DNA of 64,000 bases, taken from JARICQ01 sp964527205 (GTDB lineage: Bacteria > Bacillota > Clostridia > Tissierellales > Tissierellaceae). Both the position numbers and the translations under genes were made by a program. Shown piece by piece: positions 17,189 to 24,317 of this stretch. The stretch lies in the NCBI GenBank assembly GCA_964527205.1, contig CAZGQG010000003.1, forward strand, positions 28,624-92,623, read 5' to 3'. Below the pieces are notes generated by a model. It searched no databases and was not told the DNA's origin. It saw only the letters and a list, made by a program, of their open reading frames with translations. Each line of letters begins with the position of its first letter. The stretch's first letter is position 1.

Positions 17189-17897
17189 TATGATCACCTA
17201 AATAAAGCATGGCTTCCTTGGCTGCCATTTGCTCTGCTTCCTTTTTGTTTCTTCCCAGTCCCTTGCCTACTACTTCCTTGTCTATAAGGACCTTAATATG
17301 AAATATCTTGTCATGGTCTGGACCTTCCTCCTTGGATATTACATATTCAATCTTATTCTTTTTTCTCTTTTGCAGGTATTCCTGCAAATCTGTTTTATAG
17401 TCTATAAAAAGTGATCCCTTGGTCACTGCATGGACCAAGTTGTATTCAAATTTCTTTAACAAAAATTCATTTGTAGTCTCAAAGTCACTATCCATATAAA
17501 CCGCACCCACTAGGGCCTCACTGGCGTCTCCCAGGATAGAATCCCTATCCCTACCTCCAGTGGCTTCCTCACCCTTGCCTAGCAAAATAAAATCTCCTAG
17601 GTTAATCTTACGGGCTATGTAGGCTAGGGAGGATTCACATACTACCCTGGCCCTTATCTTTGTAAGCTCTCCCTCTGGATATAGGGGATACTTTTTATAC
17701 AGATATTGACTTACAACCAAATTTAAAATGGCGTCTCCTAAAAACTCTATCCTCTCATTATTGTCCGTCACCCTCATCTCATGCTCATTGGCATAGGAAC
17801 TATGGGTTAGGGCAGTTTTAAGAAGTTCTATATTATTAAATTTATAATCTAGATTTTTCTCCAGAGCTTCTAGCCACTTGCTTCCATTCCTAGTCAT
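17181..17897 (-). CDS. rnc: Ribonuclease III
   Basis: Double-strand-specific endoribonuclease that processes rRNA precursors and structured mRNAs. The 238-residue protein has the catalytic signature NNERIEFLGDAILN and the second acidic cluster GDASEALVGAVYMDS, then a C-terminal double-stranded RNA-binding domain (about 165-235, KNKKEAEQMAAKEAM). It sits between acpP and the radical SAM gene, the usual acpP-rnc-smc-ftsY context. The start follows a GGAGCG-type ribosome site just after the acpP hairpin. Confidence 0.97.
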   Translation of the reverse strand: MTRNGSKWLEALEKNLDYKFNNIELLKTALTHSSYANEHEMRVTDNNERIEFLGDAILNLVVSQYLYKKYPLYPEGELTKIRARVVCESSLAYIARKINLGDFILLGKGEEATGGRDRDSILGDASEALVGAVYMDSDFETTNEFLLKKFEYNLVHAVTKGSLFIDYKTDLQEYLQKRKKNKIEYVISKEEGPDHDKIFHIKVLIDKEVVGKGLGRNKKEAEQMAAKEAMLYLGDHNA

Positions 17898-17912
17898 TTT
17901 TATCCGCTCCTT

Positions 17913-17946
17913 AAATAAGTAAGGGACAAGTGCCCCTTACTTATTT
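17913..17946 (-). terminator. Hairpin overlapping the acpP stop codon
   Basis: A 13-bp inverted repeat (AAATAAGTAAGGG at 17913-17925 with its complement at 17934-17946) includes the acpP stop. The distal arm ends in TTATTT on the minus strand. It is probably a 3' stabiliser or partial terminator that keeps acpP mRNA more abundant than rnc. Confidence 0.5.
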
Positions 17947-18180
17947 ATTATCTAATTCTTTTTCTATACTTTCCACTACATCTCCAATTGTCTCTATATC
18001 TTCCATGCCTTCATCATCAACCTCAAGGTCAAACTCATCTTCAATAGCCATTATAAGCTCTACCAGATCTAGGGAATCTGCATTTAAATCATCTCTAAAG
18101 GAAGTATCCTTGTTTAAACTATCCTCTTCCACATTGAACTGTACTGCAATTATCTCTGTTATTTTTTCATATACCATCAT
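17941..18180 (-). CDS. acpP: Acyl carrier protein
   Basis: Carries acyl chains on a phosphopantetheine arm for phospholipid and fatty acid synthesis. The 79-residue protein has the DSLD attachment motif (Ser36 within LNADSLDLVEL) and the acidic helix DEFDLEVDDEGMEDI. ATG at 18180 follows AGAGGAGTG; an upstream GTG at 18189 lies in that site. It is directly downstream of plsX, with no fabD, fabG or fabF between them. Confidence 0.97.
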   Translation of the reverse strand: MMVYEKITEIIAVQFNVEEDSLNKDTSFRDDLNADSLDLVELIMAIEDEFDLEVDDEGMEDIETIGDVVESIEKELDNK

Positions 18181-18210
18181 AATAAACACTCCTCTTTGTT
18201 TTTCTATTTT

Positions 18211-19197
18211 TTATTTGCTTAATTTTTCTTCTATAAGGCTTATTACATCATTGTCTATAAATTTAATTAACTGATGAATACCATTTTTAACTGCATAGGC
18301 ATCTGAACTTCCATGGGCCTTAAAGATTGGCTTTTTTGTTCCTAGAAGTGGTGCCCCTCCATATTCCCTATAGTCCATCTGATCTTTTATACCCTTAAGG
18401 GATGGAGCTAATACAGATGCAGCCATTTTATTTTTAAGATTCTTTGTAAATTCTACCTTAAGGCTTGAAAATATGGCACTGGCCATGCCCTCTGTAAGCT
18501 TTAAAATAATATTACCTACAAAACCATCACATACAGTTACATCAGTTTTCCCTAGGGGAAGGTCCCTAGCCTCTACATTGCCATAAAAGTTTAAATCACT
18601 ATTTTCAAGTAAATCGTAAACTTCCTTGGTCTGTTGGTTGCCCTTGGCTTTTTCACTTCCTATATTTACCAGGCCAACGGAAGGATTTTCAACTTCCAGT
18701 ACCTTTTCCATATAGGCTGAACCCATTAGGGCAAATTGATATAATTGTTCTGGCTTTGCATCTACATTGGCACCTGCATCTACTAAAAGAGTAGTCTTTT
18801 CAAAGGCAGGATAAACCACTGTAAGGGCAGCCCTATCCACTCCATCTATTCTCTTAACTATAAATAAACCTGCTGCTAGTAGGGCTCCTGTACTCCCTGC
18901 AGAAATAAGACCATCTCCCAGTCCATCTCTTAGGGCATTGGCCGCCACTACTATAGAGGCGTCTTTTTTCCTTCTTAGGGCCCTGGCAGGATCATCTTCA
19001 TTGGTAATTACTTCACTGGCATTTAGTATCTCTACTTTTTCCTGGGGATAATCATATTTTTTAAGTTCTTCTTGGATTATCTCCTCCCTACCTACAAGGA
19101 TTATACTAATCCCGTATTCCTTTAGGGCATCAATAGATCCCTTTATGATTTCTGAAGGGGCCTTGTCTCCACCCATAGCATCTACTATAACTTTCAT
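18211..19197 (-). CDS. plsX: Phosphate acyltransferase PlsX
   Basis: Makes acyl-phosphate from acyl-ACP, the donor that PlsY (also encoded here at 54283) uses to acylate glycerol-3-phosphate. The N-terminus MKVIVDAMGGDKAPSEIIKG and the later TVCDGFVGNI and YREYGGAPLLG segments are diagnostic. ATG at 19197 follows GGAGGTAGTT. The gene has its own promoter after the rpmF terminator. No fapR regulator gene precedes it, unlike in many Firmicutes. Confidence 0.97.
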   Translation of the reverse strand: MKVIVDAMGGDKAPSEIIKGSIDALKEYGISIILVGREEIIQEELKKYDYPQEKVEILNASEVITNEDDPARALRRKKDASIVVAANALRDGLGDGLISAGSTGALLAAGLFIVKRIDGVDRAALTVVYPAFEKTTLLVDAGANVDAKPEQLYQFALMGSAYMEKVLEVENPSVGLVNIGSEKAKGNQQTKEVYDLLENSDLNFYGNVEARDLPLGKTDVTVCDGFVGNIILKLTEGMASAIFSSLKVEFTKNLKNKMAASVLAPSLKGIKDQMDYREYGGAPLLGTKKPIFKAHGSSDAYAVKNGIHQLIKFIDNDVISLIEEKLSK

Positions 19198-19233
19198 AAC
19201 TACCTCCAATCTTGATTTGCTTGATTATGTATA

Positions 19234-19262
19234 AATATATCCTAGAGCCTAGTAAAAATCAA
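19234..19262 (-). promoter_or_regulatory. plsX-acpP promoter
   Basis: Minus-strand TTGATT (19257-19262) and TATATT (19234-19239) with a 17-bp spacer, placed just after the rpmF terminator. The spacer has a direct repeat of CTAGG but no convincing FapR palindrome. Confidence 0.5.
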
Positions 19263-19271
19263 TATAGAATT

Positions 19272-19303
19272 AAAAAAAGATAGTGAAATCACTATCTTTT
19301 TTT
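19272..19303 (-). terminator. Terminator after rpmF
   Basis: Perfect hairpin with arms at 19272-19285 and 19290-19303, a 4-nt loop, and A/T runs on both sides, so a seven-T tail follows the stem on the minus strand. It separates yceD-rpmF from plsX-acpP. Confidence 0.8.
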
Positions 19304-19305
19304 CC

Positions 19306-19485
19306 TTAATCTACACTCATCACTTCTCTGTCTTTGTAGTATCCACACTCTCTACAAACCCTATGTGGTTGTTTTGCCTCATGACACTGTGGGCATTCTG
19401 TTACTGTTGCTTTATTTAATGTATAAGAAGAAGCTCTTCTCTTATTACGTCTTTGTTTCGATGTCCTACGCTTTGGTACTGCCAT
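19306..19485 (-). CDS. rpmF: 50S ribosomal protein L32
   Basis: The minus strand encodes a 59-residue protein starting MAVPKRRTSKQRRNKRRAS at ATG 19485, behind AAGGAGGTG, and ending at TAA before a strong terminator. Two zinc knuckle pairs, CPQC and CREC, form the four-cysteine site of the zinc-containing L32 form. The N-terminal basic segment is the standard L32 signature. It follows yceD by 13 nt, as in most bacteria, where the DUF177 gene and rpmF are paired. Confidence 0.97.
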   Translation of the reverse strand: MAVPKRRTSKQRRNKRRASSYTLNKATVTECPQCHEAKQPHRVCRECGYYKDREVMSVD

Positions 19486-19498
19486 TTGTTACACCTCC

Positions 19499-20041
19499 TT
19501 AATCTTTAGGGAAGAAATCCTTTAGTTTTTCAAGTCTCGGGTCGATATCATCATGAACACAATCACATTCTCCCTTATTCAAATCTATACCGCATTTGCT
19601 GCACAGGCCCTTACAGTCCTCAGCACATACAGTCTTCATTGGCAGGGTAAGGAGGATTTGCTCACGTATATATTCATCTAAGTTTAAAGTATTATTTTCA
19701 TAATATAAAACTTCTTCATATCCCTCTTGATCTTCATTATTTTCTTCTTTTAATTCTTTTTCTAAGTCTCTTTTTCCTTTTACAAGCTTACCACTTAGTC
19801 TACTCTTCATATTATTCTTTGATCTTTCAAGGCATCTACTACAGCTTTCACTGTAAGTAAAGTCGATTTCCATATCAATAGCCTTTTCCCTATCAGCTTC
19901 AAATACTAGGAGACTATAGTCCACTGGACCTACAAGCTCAGCATCCCTATCCTTTAGATTTAAATCTATAGAATCTATCTGCCCTTCCAGCTTAATCATG
20001 TCTTCTCTTCCTTCAAGAAAACCACTTAAGTCTAATTTCAT
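19499..20041 (-). CDS. yceD: DUF177/YceD family protein (large-ribosomal-RNA accumulation protein)
   Basis: YceD proteins are linked to 23S rRNA accumulation and are almost always found beside rpmF. The 180-residue protein has an N-terminal beta-rich region, a CSRC pair near residue 70, and a C-terminal block CAEDCKGLCSKCGIDLNKGECDC typical of the family. ATG at 20041 follows AGAGGTG; an in-frame GTG nine nt upstream overlaps that site. The acidic linker around residues 95-115 (ELKEENNEDQEGYEE) is variable. Confidence 0.9.
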   Translation of the reverse strand: MKLDLSGFLEGREDMIKLEGQIDSIDLNLKDRDAELVGPVDYSLLVFEADREKAIDMEIDFTYSESCSRCLERSKNNMKSRLSGKLVKGKRDLEKELKEENNEDQEGYEEVLYYENNTLNLDEYIREQILLTLPMKTVCAEDCKGLCSKCGIDLNKGECDCVHDDIDPRLEKLKDFFPKD

Positions 20042-20070
20042 CCTTTTCACCTCTTAAACTAACACACTTT

Positions 20071-20099
20071 ATTATATAAAGGAGGCAGAGCTTTGTCAA
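20071..20099 (-). promoter_or_regulatory. Consensus promoter for yceD-rpmF
   Basis: Minus-strand TTGACA (20094-20099) and TATAAT (20071-20076) with exactly 17 bp between them, a perfect vegetative consensus, about 30 nt before the yceD start and just after ackA. This fits high expression of a ribosomal protein gene. Confidence 0.8.
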
Positions 20100-20110
20100 G
20101 AATTATCTTC

Positions 20111-21301
20111 TTAAACTAATTCTAATGTATCCCTAGCAATCATCAACTCTTCATTTGTTGGAACAACATAGATAGCCGTTGAAGCTAAATTCTTATTTAT
20201 CTGCGCTTCCTTACCTCTTACATTATTTAATTCTTCATCTAGGTCAATTCCTATACAGTCTAGGCCATCACATATCTGTGATCTTAAGAATGCAGAGTTT
20301 TCACCAATTCCTGCAGTGAATACCAATACATCTACACCACACATAGCAGCCATATAACCACCTATATATTTTTTAACCCTGTTTACAAATACATCTATTG
20401 CAAGTTTTGCTCTTTCATTTCCATCCTTCATAGCAATCTCTAGGTCTCTAAAGTCACTGCTTATACCTGAGATTCCAAGAACTCCTGATTCCTTATTAAG
20501 CATTTCATTTACTTCAGCAAAGGTCATGTCTTCCTTGTCCATTATAAAAGGAATTATAGCTGGATCTATATCTCCAGATCTAGTTCCCATGGCTAATCCT
20601 TCAAGAGGAGTGAATCCCATACTTGTATCTATAGTTTCTCCCCCCTTGATAGCACATAGGCTTGAACCATTTCCTAGGTGACAAGTTATGATATTTAAAT
20701 CCTTTATATCCTTACCCATTATTTCTGCTACCCTATTAGCAACATACTTATGGGAAGTTCCGTGGAATCCGTATCTACGAACACCATATTCTTCATAGTA
20801 TTTATAAGGCAACGGATAGATATAATTGTCTTTTTCCATGGTTTGATGGAAGGCCGTATCAAATACTGCTACCATTGGAGTATCTGGCATTAATTCCTGA
20901 CATGCTTCTATTCCTGTAATGTTTGGTGGATTATGTAATGGAGCTAATTCTACACAATCATAAAGTACCTTCATTACGTCCTTATCTATTATTACTGATG
21001 AAGAGAACTCTTCTCCACCATGTACTACCCTATGTCCAACTGCTCCAATCTCATCCATTGAGCTAATTGCTCCATAGTCCTTGTCTACTAAAGCTTCTAA
21101 AACAAGTCCTAAGGCTACCTTATGGTCTTCCATTGGCTGCTCTATTATAGTTTCTTCCTTACCCGTTGCTTCATGGGTAATCTTTGATCCTTCAATTCCT
21201 ATTCTCTCTACAAGTCCCTTGCAAAGAACTTTCTCACCATTCATATCTATAAGTTGATATTTCAATGAGGAGCTACCACAGTTAATAACTAAAATATTCA
21301 T
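20111..21301 (-). CDS. ackA: Acetate kinase
   Basis: Interconverts acetyl-phosphate plus ADP with acetate plus ATP, a main ATP source in fermenting anaerobes. The 396-residue protein begins MNILVINCGSSSLKYQLID, the phosphate-binding motif, and carries GHRVVHGGE, HGTSHKYV, CHLGNGSSLCAI and FTAGIGENS. ATG at 21301 is preceded by AGGAGGAAAG; a longer in-frame start nine codons upstream has no ribosome site. No pta gene is adjacent, although pta often accompanies ackA. Confidence 0.98.
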   Translation of the reverse strand: MNILVINCGSSSLKYQLIDMNGEKVLCKGLVERIGIEGSKITHEATGKEETIIEQPMEDHKVALGLVLEALVDKDYGAISSMDEIGAVGHRVVHGGEEFSSSVIIDKDVMKVLYDCVELAPLHNPPNITGIEACQELMPDTPMVAVFDTAFHQTMEKDNYIYPLPYKYYEEYGVRRYGFHGTSHKYVANRVAEIMGKDIKDLNIITCHLGNGSSLCAIKGGETIDTSMGFTPLEGLAMGTRSGDIDPAIIPFIMDKEDMTFAEVNEMLNKESGVLGISGISSDFRDLEIAMKDGNERAKLAIDVFVNRVKKYIGGYMAAMCGVDVLVFTAGIGENSAFLRSQICDGLDCIGIDLDEELNNVRGKEAQINKNLASTAIYVVPTNEELMIARDTLELV

Positions 21302-21336
21302 CTTCTTTCCTCCTAGTCTTTTTTTCACATATATCT

Positions 21337-21365
21337 ATAATATTATATTTGTGTTAAAAAATCAA
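21337..21365 (-). promoter_or_regulatory. ackA promoter
   Basis: Minus-strand TTGATT (21360-21365) and TATTAT (21337-21342) with a 17-bp spacer. It overlaps the divergent tmcAL promoter, so the two genes may compete for polymerase. Confidence 0.6.
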
Positions 21366-21376
21366 CATGATATAAT
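21349..21376 (+). promoter_or_regulatory. tmcAL promoter
   Basis: Plus-strand TTGTGT (21349-21354) and consensus TATAAT (21371-21376) with a 16-bp spacer, 28 nt before the tmcAL start codon. It is interleaved with the ackA promoter on the other strand. Confidence 0.6.
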
Positions 21377-21404
21377 TAAAGAAAATGATTTTTGGGAGGT
21401 AAAA

Positions 21405-22658
21405 ATGAAAATCTTAGGAATTATAGCTGAATATAACCCCTTTCACCAGGGTCATAAATATCATCTGGAGGAGTCCTTAAAAAAATCTGGAGCAGACTAT
21501 TCCCTGGCCCTAATGAGTGGATCTTTTCTTCAAAGAGGGGAAGTTAGTCTGGTAGATAAGTGGACCAAGGCAAAAATGGCTGTGGATAATGGGGTGGATT
21601 TGGTCTTAGAACTTCCCTTTATATATGCAGTCCAATCTGCTGAAGGCTTTGCCCAGGGCGGTTTAAAGCTTTTAGATAGGCTAGGAGTAGTTGATTGTAT
21701 AAGCTTTGGTTCTGAATCTGGAGATATGGAGGACTTAAGTTTTATAGGGGATATTTTATATGAGGAGCCTGAGGCCTATGTTCATTTATTAAGGGAAAAC
21801 CTGGACCAGGGTCTGTCCTTTTCCGTGTCAAGAAGCAGGGCCCTGGAAACTTATATCCATAAATACTTGGATAAGGAAAAAGAAAATAAAGATTATAAAA
21901 ATATTTTAAAAGGCTCCAATAATATACTTGCAATTGAATATTTAAAGGCCATAAGAGGATTAAAGTCCCCTATAAATCCGGTTACTATTCCTAGAACTGG
22001 ATCACTTTACGGGGATAAGGTCCTATCAGGAAGCTTCTCCAGTGCCACTGCCATAAGGCACACTATAAGGGAAAGGGGCTTAGAATCTTCTAAGGATAAT
22101 CTTCCCCTAGAGAGCTACCAGGCCCTGGAGGAGTATTTAGAGGAATACGGAAGCTTTAATTACTTGGAAAACTATGAAGATATACTTATATATCTCTTAA
22201 GGACCACTCCCAAGGATAAAATTCGTCAACTAATTAATATAGAGCATGGGCTGGAAAACAGGATAGTAGAAAAGGCCTTTCTCCATAATGATCTGGATAG
22301 GATAATCTCCTCTATCTCTTCCAAACGCTATCCTAGAACTAGGATCCAAAGGATAATGATTCATCTCCTCCATGATTTCTATAGGGAGGATTTTGCTAGA
22401 CTGGAAGGAGCTTATCCTTCCTATATAAGGGTCCTAGGCATGAATGAAAATGGCTTTAAGATAATTAATAGGATAAAGGAGTCTTCTTCTCTTCCAATAA
22501 TAACTAAGTTTGCTAATTATAAAAAGCTTAGGGATGAGAAAGTGGAAGAGATTATTTATCAGGACAAGAAATCCACAGATATATTTTTCCTAGGCCTGGA
22601 GAGGAAGGTCTCTGGAGAGCAAGACTTTCTTATTTCTCCCTATATAGGAAAAAAATAG
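21405..22658 (+). CDS. tmcAL: tRNA(Met) cytidine acetate ligase TmcAL (YlbM)
   Basis: Makes N4-acetylcytidine at the wobble position of elongator tRNA-Met from acetate and ATP via acetyl-adenylate. The nucleotidyltransferase motif HQGH (residues 14-17 in AEYNPFHQGHKYHL) and the MSGSFLQRGE segment are diagnostic. ATG at 21405 follows GGGAGGTAAAA; an upstream in-frame ATG at 21351 lies inside the promoter. Length is 417 residues. Its divergent neighbour ackA makes or uses acetate, the substrate of this enzyme; that pairing is recurrent in Firmicutes. Confidence 0.95.
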   Translation: MKILGIIAEYNPFHQGHKYHLEESLKKSGADYSLALMSGSFLQRGEVSLVDKWTKAKMAVDNGVDLVLELPFIYAVQSAEGFAQGGLKLLDRLGVVDCISFGSESGDMEDLSFIGDILYEEPEAYVHLLRENLDQGLSFSVSRSRALETYIHKYLDKEKENKDYKNILKGSNNILAIEYLKAIRGLKSPINPVTIPRTGSLYGDKVLSGSFSSATAIRHTIRERGLESSKDNLPLESYQALEEYLEEYGSFNYLENYEDILIYLLRTTPKDKIRQLINIEHGLENRIVEKAFLHNDLDRIISSISSKRYPRTRIQRIMIHLLHDFYREDFARLEGAYPSYIRVLGMNENGFKIINRIKESSSLPIITKFANYKKLRDEKVEEIIYQDKKSTDIFFLGLERKVSGEQDFLISPYIGKK

Positions 22659-22664
22659 AAAATA

Positions 22665-22710
22665 AAAACCTATATCTCTGATCCGGGATCATTGTATAGG
22701 TTTTATATAT
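22665..22710. terminator. Bidirectional terminator between tmcAL and the convergent coaD operon
   Basis: A 10-bp stem (AAAACCTATA at 22665-22674 and its complement at 22696-22705) encloses a smaller GATC-based hairpin. T-rich tails occur on both strands, with the minus strand reading TTTTTATTTTC. It serves both convergent transcription units. Confidence 0.7.
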
Positions 22711-22740
22711 ATAGATTAAATTTTTTTCAAACAAGATTTA

Positions 22741-23187
22741 TTACTCTTCTCCCCTTAATTCTTTTCTATTCTCATTAATTAACAAAATAACTTCCTTTAA
22801 TTTTTCCTGTTGTTCTAGGAGTAAATTGTCCGCATAATCTATGGATCCCAGTCTCATTTCCTTGGCATGCATCTCAGCCTTACTTATTATTTGCTCAGCT
22901 CTTTGATTGGCCTTTTTAGTAATATTTTCATTGGCCACCATCTTTTCTACCTTTTCCCCTGCATCCTTTATGATCTCATCTGCATCTCTTTGAGCTTCTT
23001 CCAAGATTCTTTGTCTTTCTTCTTTGATCCAGGAGGCTTGTTTTATTTCATCTGGCAATCTGATTCTAACGTCTTTGATAATTTCTAATAGGTCTAGGGC
23101 ATCTACCATCTTTTTTCCAGAAAAAGGAAGGCTGGTCCCCGCTTCTATAATATCTTCAATCTCATCAATTAAATTTAAAACATCCAT
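22741..23187 (-). CDS. Conserved hypothetical coiled-coil protein downstream of coaD
   Basis: A 148-residue protein of unassigned function. After a short N-terminal segment (DVLNLIDEIEDIIEAG) it is mostly one amphipathic helix with Ala-, Glu- and Lys-rich repeats (AQRDADEIIKDAGEKVEKM, KANQRAEQIISKAEMHAKEM), which resembles the peripheral stalk subunits of ATPases and DivIVA-type coiled coils. Such proteins are often labelled ATPase-like in clostridial genomes, but no nucleotide-binding motif is present. It follows coaD by 3 nt and is last in the rsmD-coaD transcript. Function unknown. Confidence 0.75.
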   Translation of the reverse strand: MDVLNLIDEIEDIIEAGTSLPFSGKKMVDALDLLEIIKDVRIRLPDEIKQASWIKEERQRILEEAQRDADEIIKDAGEKVEKMVANENITKKANQRAEQIISKAEMHAKEMRLGSIDYADNLLLEQQEKLKEVILLINENRKELRGEE

Positions 23188-23190
23188 AAA

Positions 23191-23673
23191 TCAAATCCTC
23201 TCCTTCACTTTATTTTTTAAAGCTTCTTCCACAATCTTTGGTACAAAGCAAGAAACATCTCCCCCAAATCGAGAAACTTCCTTTACTATACTTGAGCTTA
23301 GGTAACCGTACTTGGTACTGGATGCCATAAAGAAGGTCTCTATGTCACTTTCCAGTTTTTTATTTACCAAGGCCATCTGCATCTCATATTCGAAATCAGA
23401 AACAGCCCTAAGGCCCCTTATCATAGTAGTACATTCTTTTTGTTTGGCATAGTCTATTAGTAGACCTCCAAAGCTGTCAATCTCTACATTATCCAAGTCC
23501 TTTGTAACTTCCTTTAAGAGTTCAATCCTCTCCTCTAGGCTAAACATTCCCTTCTTTGATGGATTGTTTAGAACTGCTACTACAAGATGATCTACTCTTT
23601 TTGCACTTCTTTCTATTATGTCAATGTGTCCATATGTTACTGGGTCAAAACTACCTGGGTAAACTGCTTTCAT
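23191..23673 (-). CDS. coaD: Phosphopantetheine adenylyltransferase
   Basis: Transfers AMP from ATP to 4'-phosphopantetheine, the penultimate step of coenzyme A synthesis. The 160-residue protein has the nucleotidyltransferase motif TYGH (residues 13-16 in GSFDPVTYGHIDII), the IRGLRAVSDFEYE substrate segment and the YGYLSSSIVKEVSRFGGDVS C-terminal motif. It lies between rsmD and a coiled-coil gene; the rsmD-coaD pairing is widely conserved. CoaBC for the earlier steps is at 41741-42949. Confidence 0.98.
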   Translation of the reverse strand: MKAVYPGSFDPVTYGHIDIIERSAKRVDHLVVAVLNNPSKKGMFSLEERIELLKEVTKDLDNVEIDSFGGLLIDYAKQKECTTMIRGLRAVSDFEYEMQMALVNKKLESDIETFFMASSTKYGYLSSSIVKEVSRFGGDVSCFVPKIVEEALKNKVKERI

Positions 23674-23683
23674 TACATTCCTC

Positions 23684-24241
23684 CTAGACCTTTTTCTTAT
23701 AGAAATCTATAAATTTATTACCGTATTTTCTACTGTCCACTCTTTCAAAGCCGTAGATTTTTTCTTCTAAGAGGAGTTCCTTTTCATGTTCTATCATTAT
23801 AAGGCCCCCATCTTCTAATATATGCTTTCCATCAATAGATTCCATTACCCTATCTACTATTCCATCCACATTAAAGGGAGGATCAATATATATATAATGA
23901 AAACTAATATCATCACTTTCAAACCTATCCAGGGCTATAAAGGCATCTAAATTCAGGACCTGGGCCCTGTCTTCTAGCTTTGTATGCTCCAGATTATCCC
24001 TTATGGCCTTGATGCTATCCCTATCTATGTCTACTATATAGGCTTCCTTAGCACCTCTACTTAAAAATTCTATCCCTATGGAACCGGATCCTCCAAATAT
24101 ATCCAAAACCCTAGTATGGCTCCTTATGTGTCCAAGGATATTAAAGAGGGATTCCTTTATCCTATCCTCTGTGGGTCTAACCCTATCTCCCTTAGGTGCT
24201 TTTAACCTGTGTCCTCTTGCTGAACCAGAAATAACTCTCAA
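23684..24241 (-). CDS. rsmD: 16S rRNA (guanine(966)-N2)-methyltransferase RsmD
   Basis: SAM-dependent methylase acting on 16S rRNA in the 30S subunit. The protein starts MRVISGSARGHRLKAP and has the SAM loop DIFGGSGSIG (47-56) and catalytic DPPF (120-123). The start is TTG at 24241 behind AGGAGGTATAAT; a longer in-frame ATG 13 codons upstream has no ribosome site and adds a non-family extension. Length is 185 residues. It is co-directional with recG and coaD. Confidence 0.95.
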   Translation of the reverse strand: MRVISGSARGHRLKAPKGDRVRPTEDRIKESLFNILGHIRSHTRVLDIFGGSGSIGIEFLSRGAKEAYIVDIDRDSIKAIRDNLEHTKLEDRAQVLNLDAFIALDRFESDDISFHYIYIDPPFNVDGIVDRVMESIDGKHILEDGGLIMIEHEKELLLEEKIYGFERVDSRKYGNKFIDFYKKKV

Positions 24242-24317
24242 ATTATACCTCCTAAAGTCTTTATACTTACATTCTAACATATTATCCAGGTTTTTGTATA
24301 TAAATCACTTATATAAA

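Noticed and set aside
19234..19262. FapR operator upstream of plsX
   Set aside because: The CTAGG repeats are direct rather than inverted and do not match the known FapR palindrome; no fapR gene is present here.
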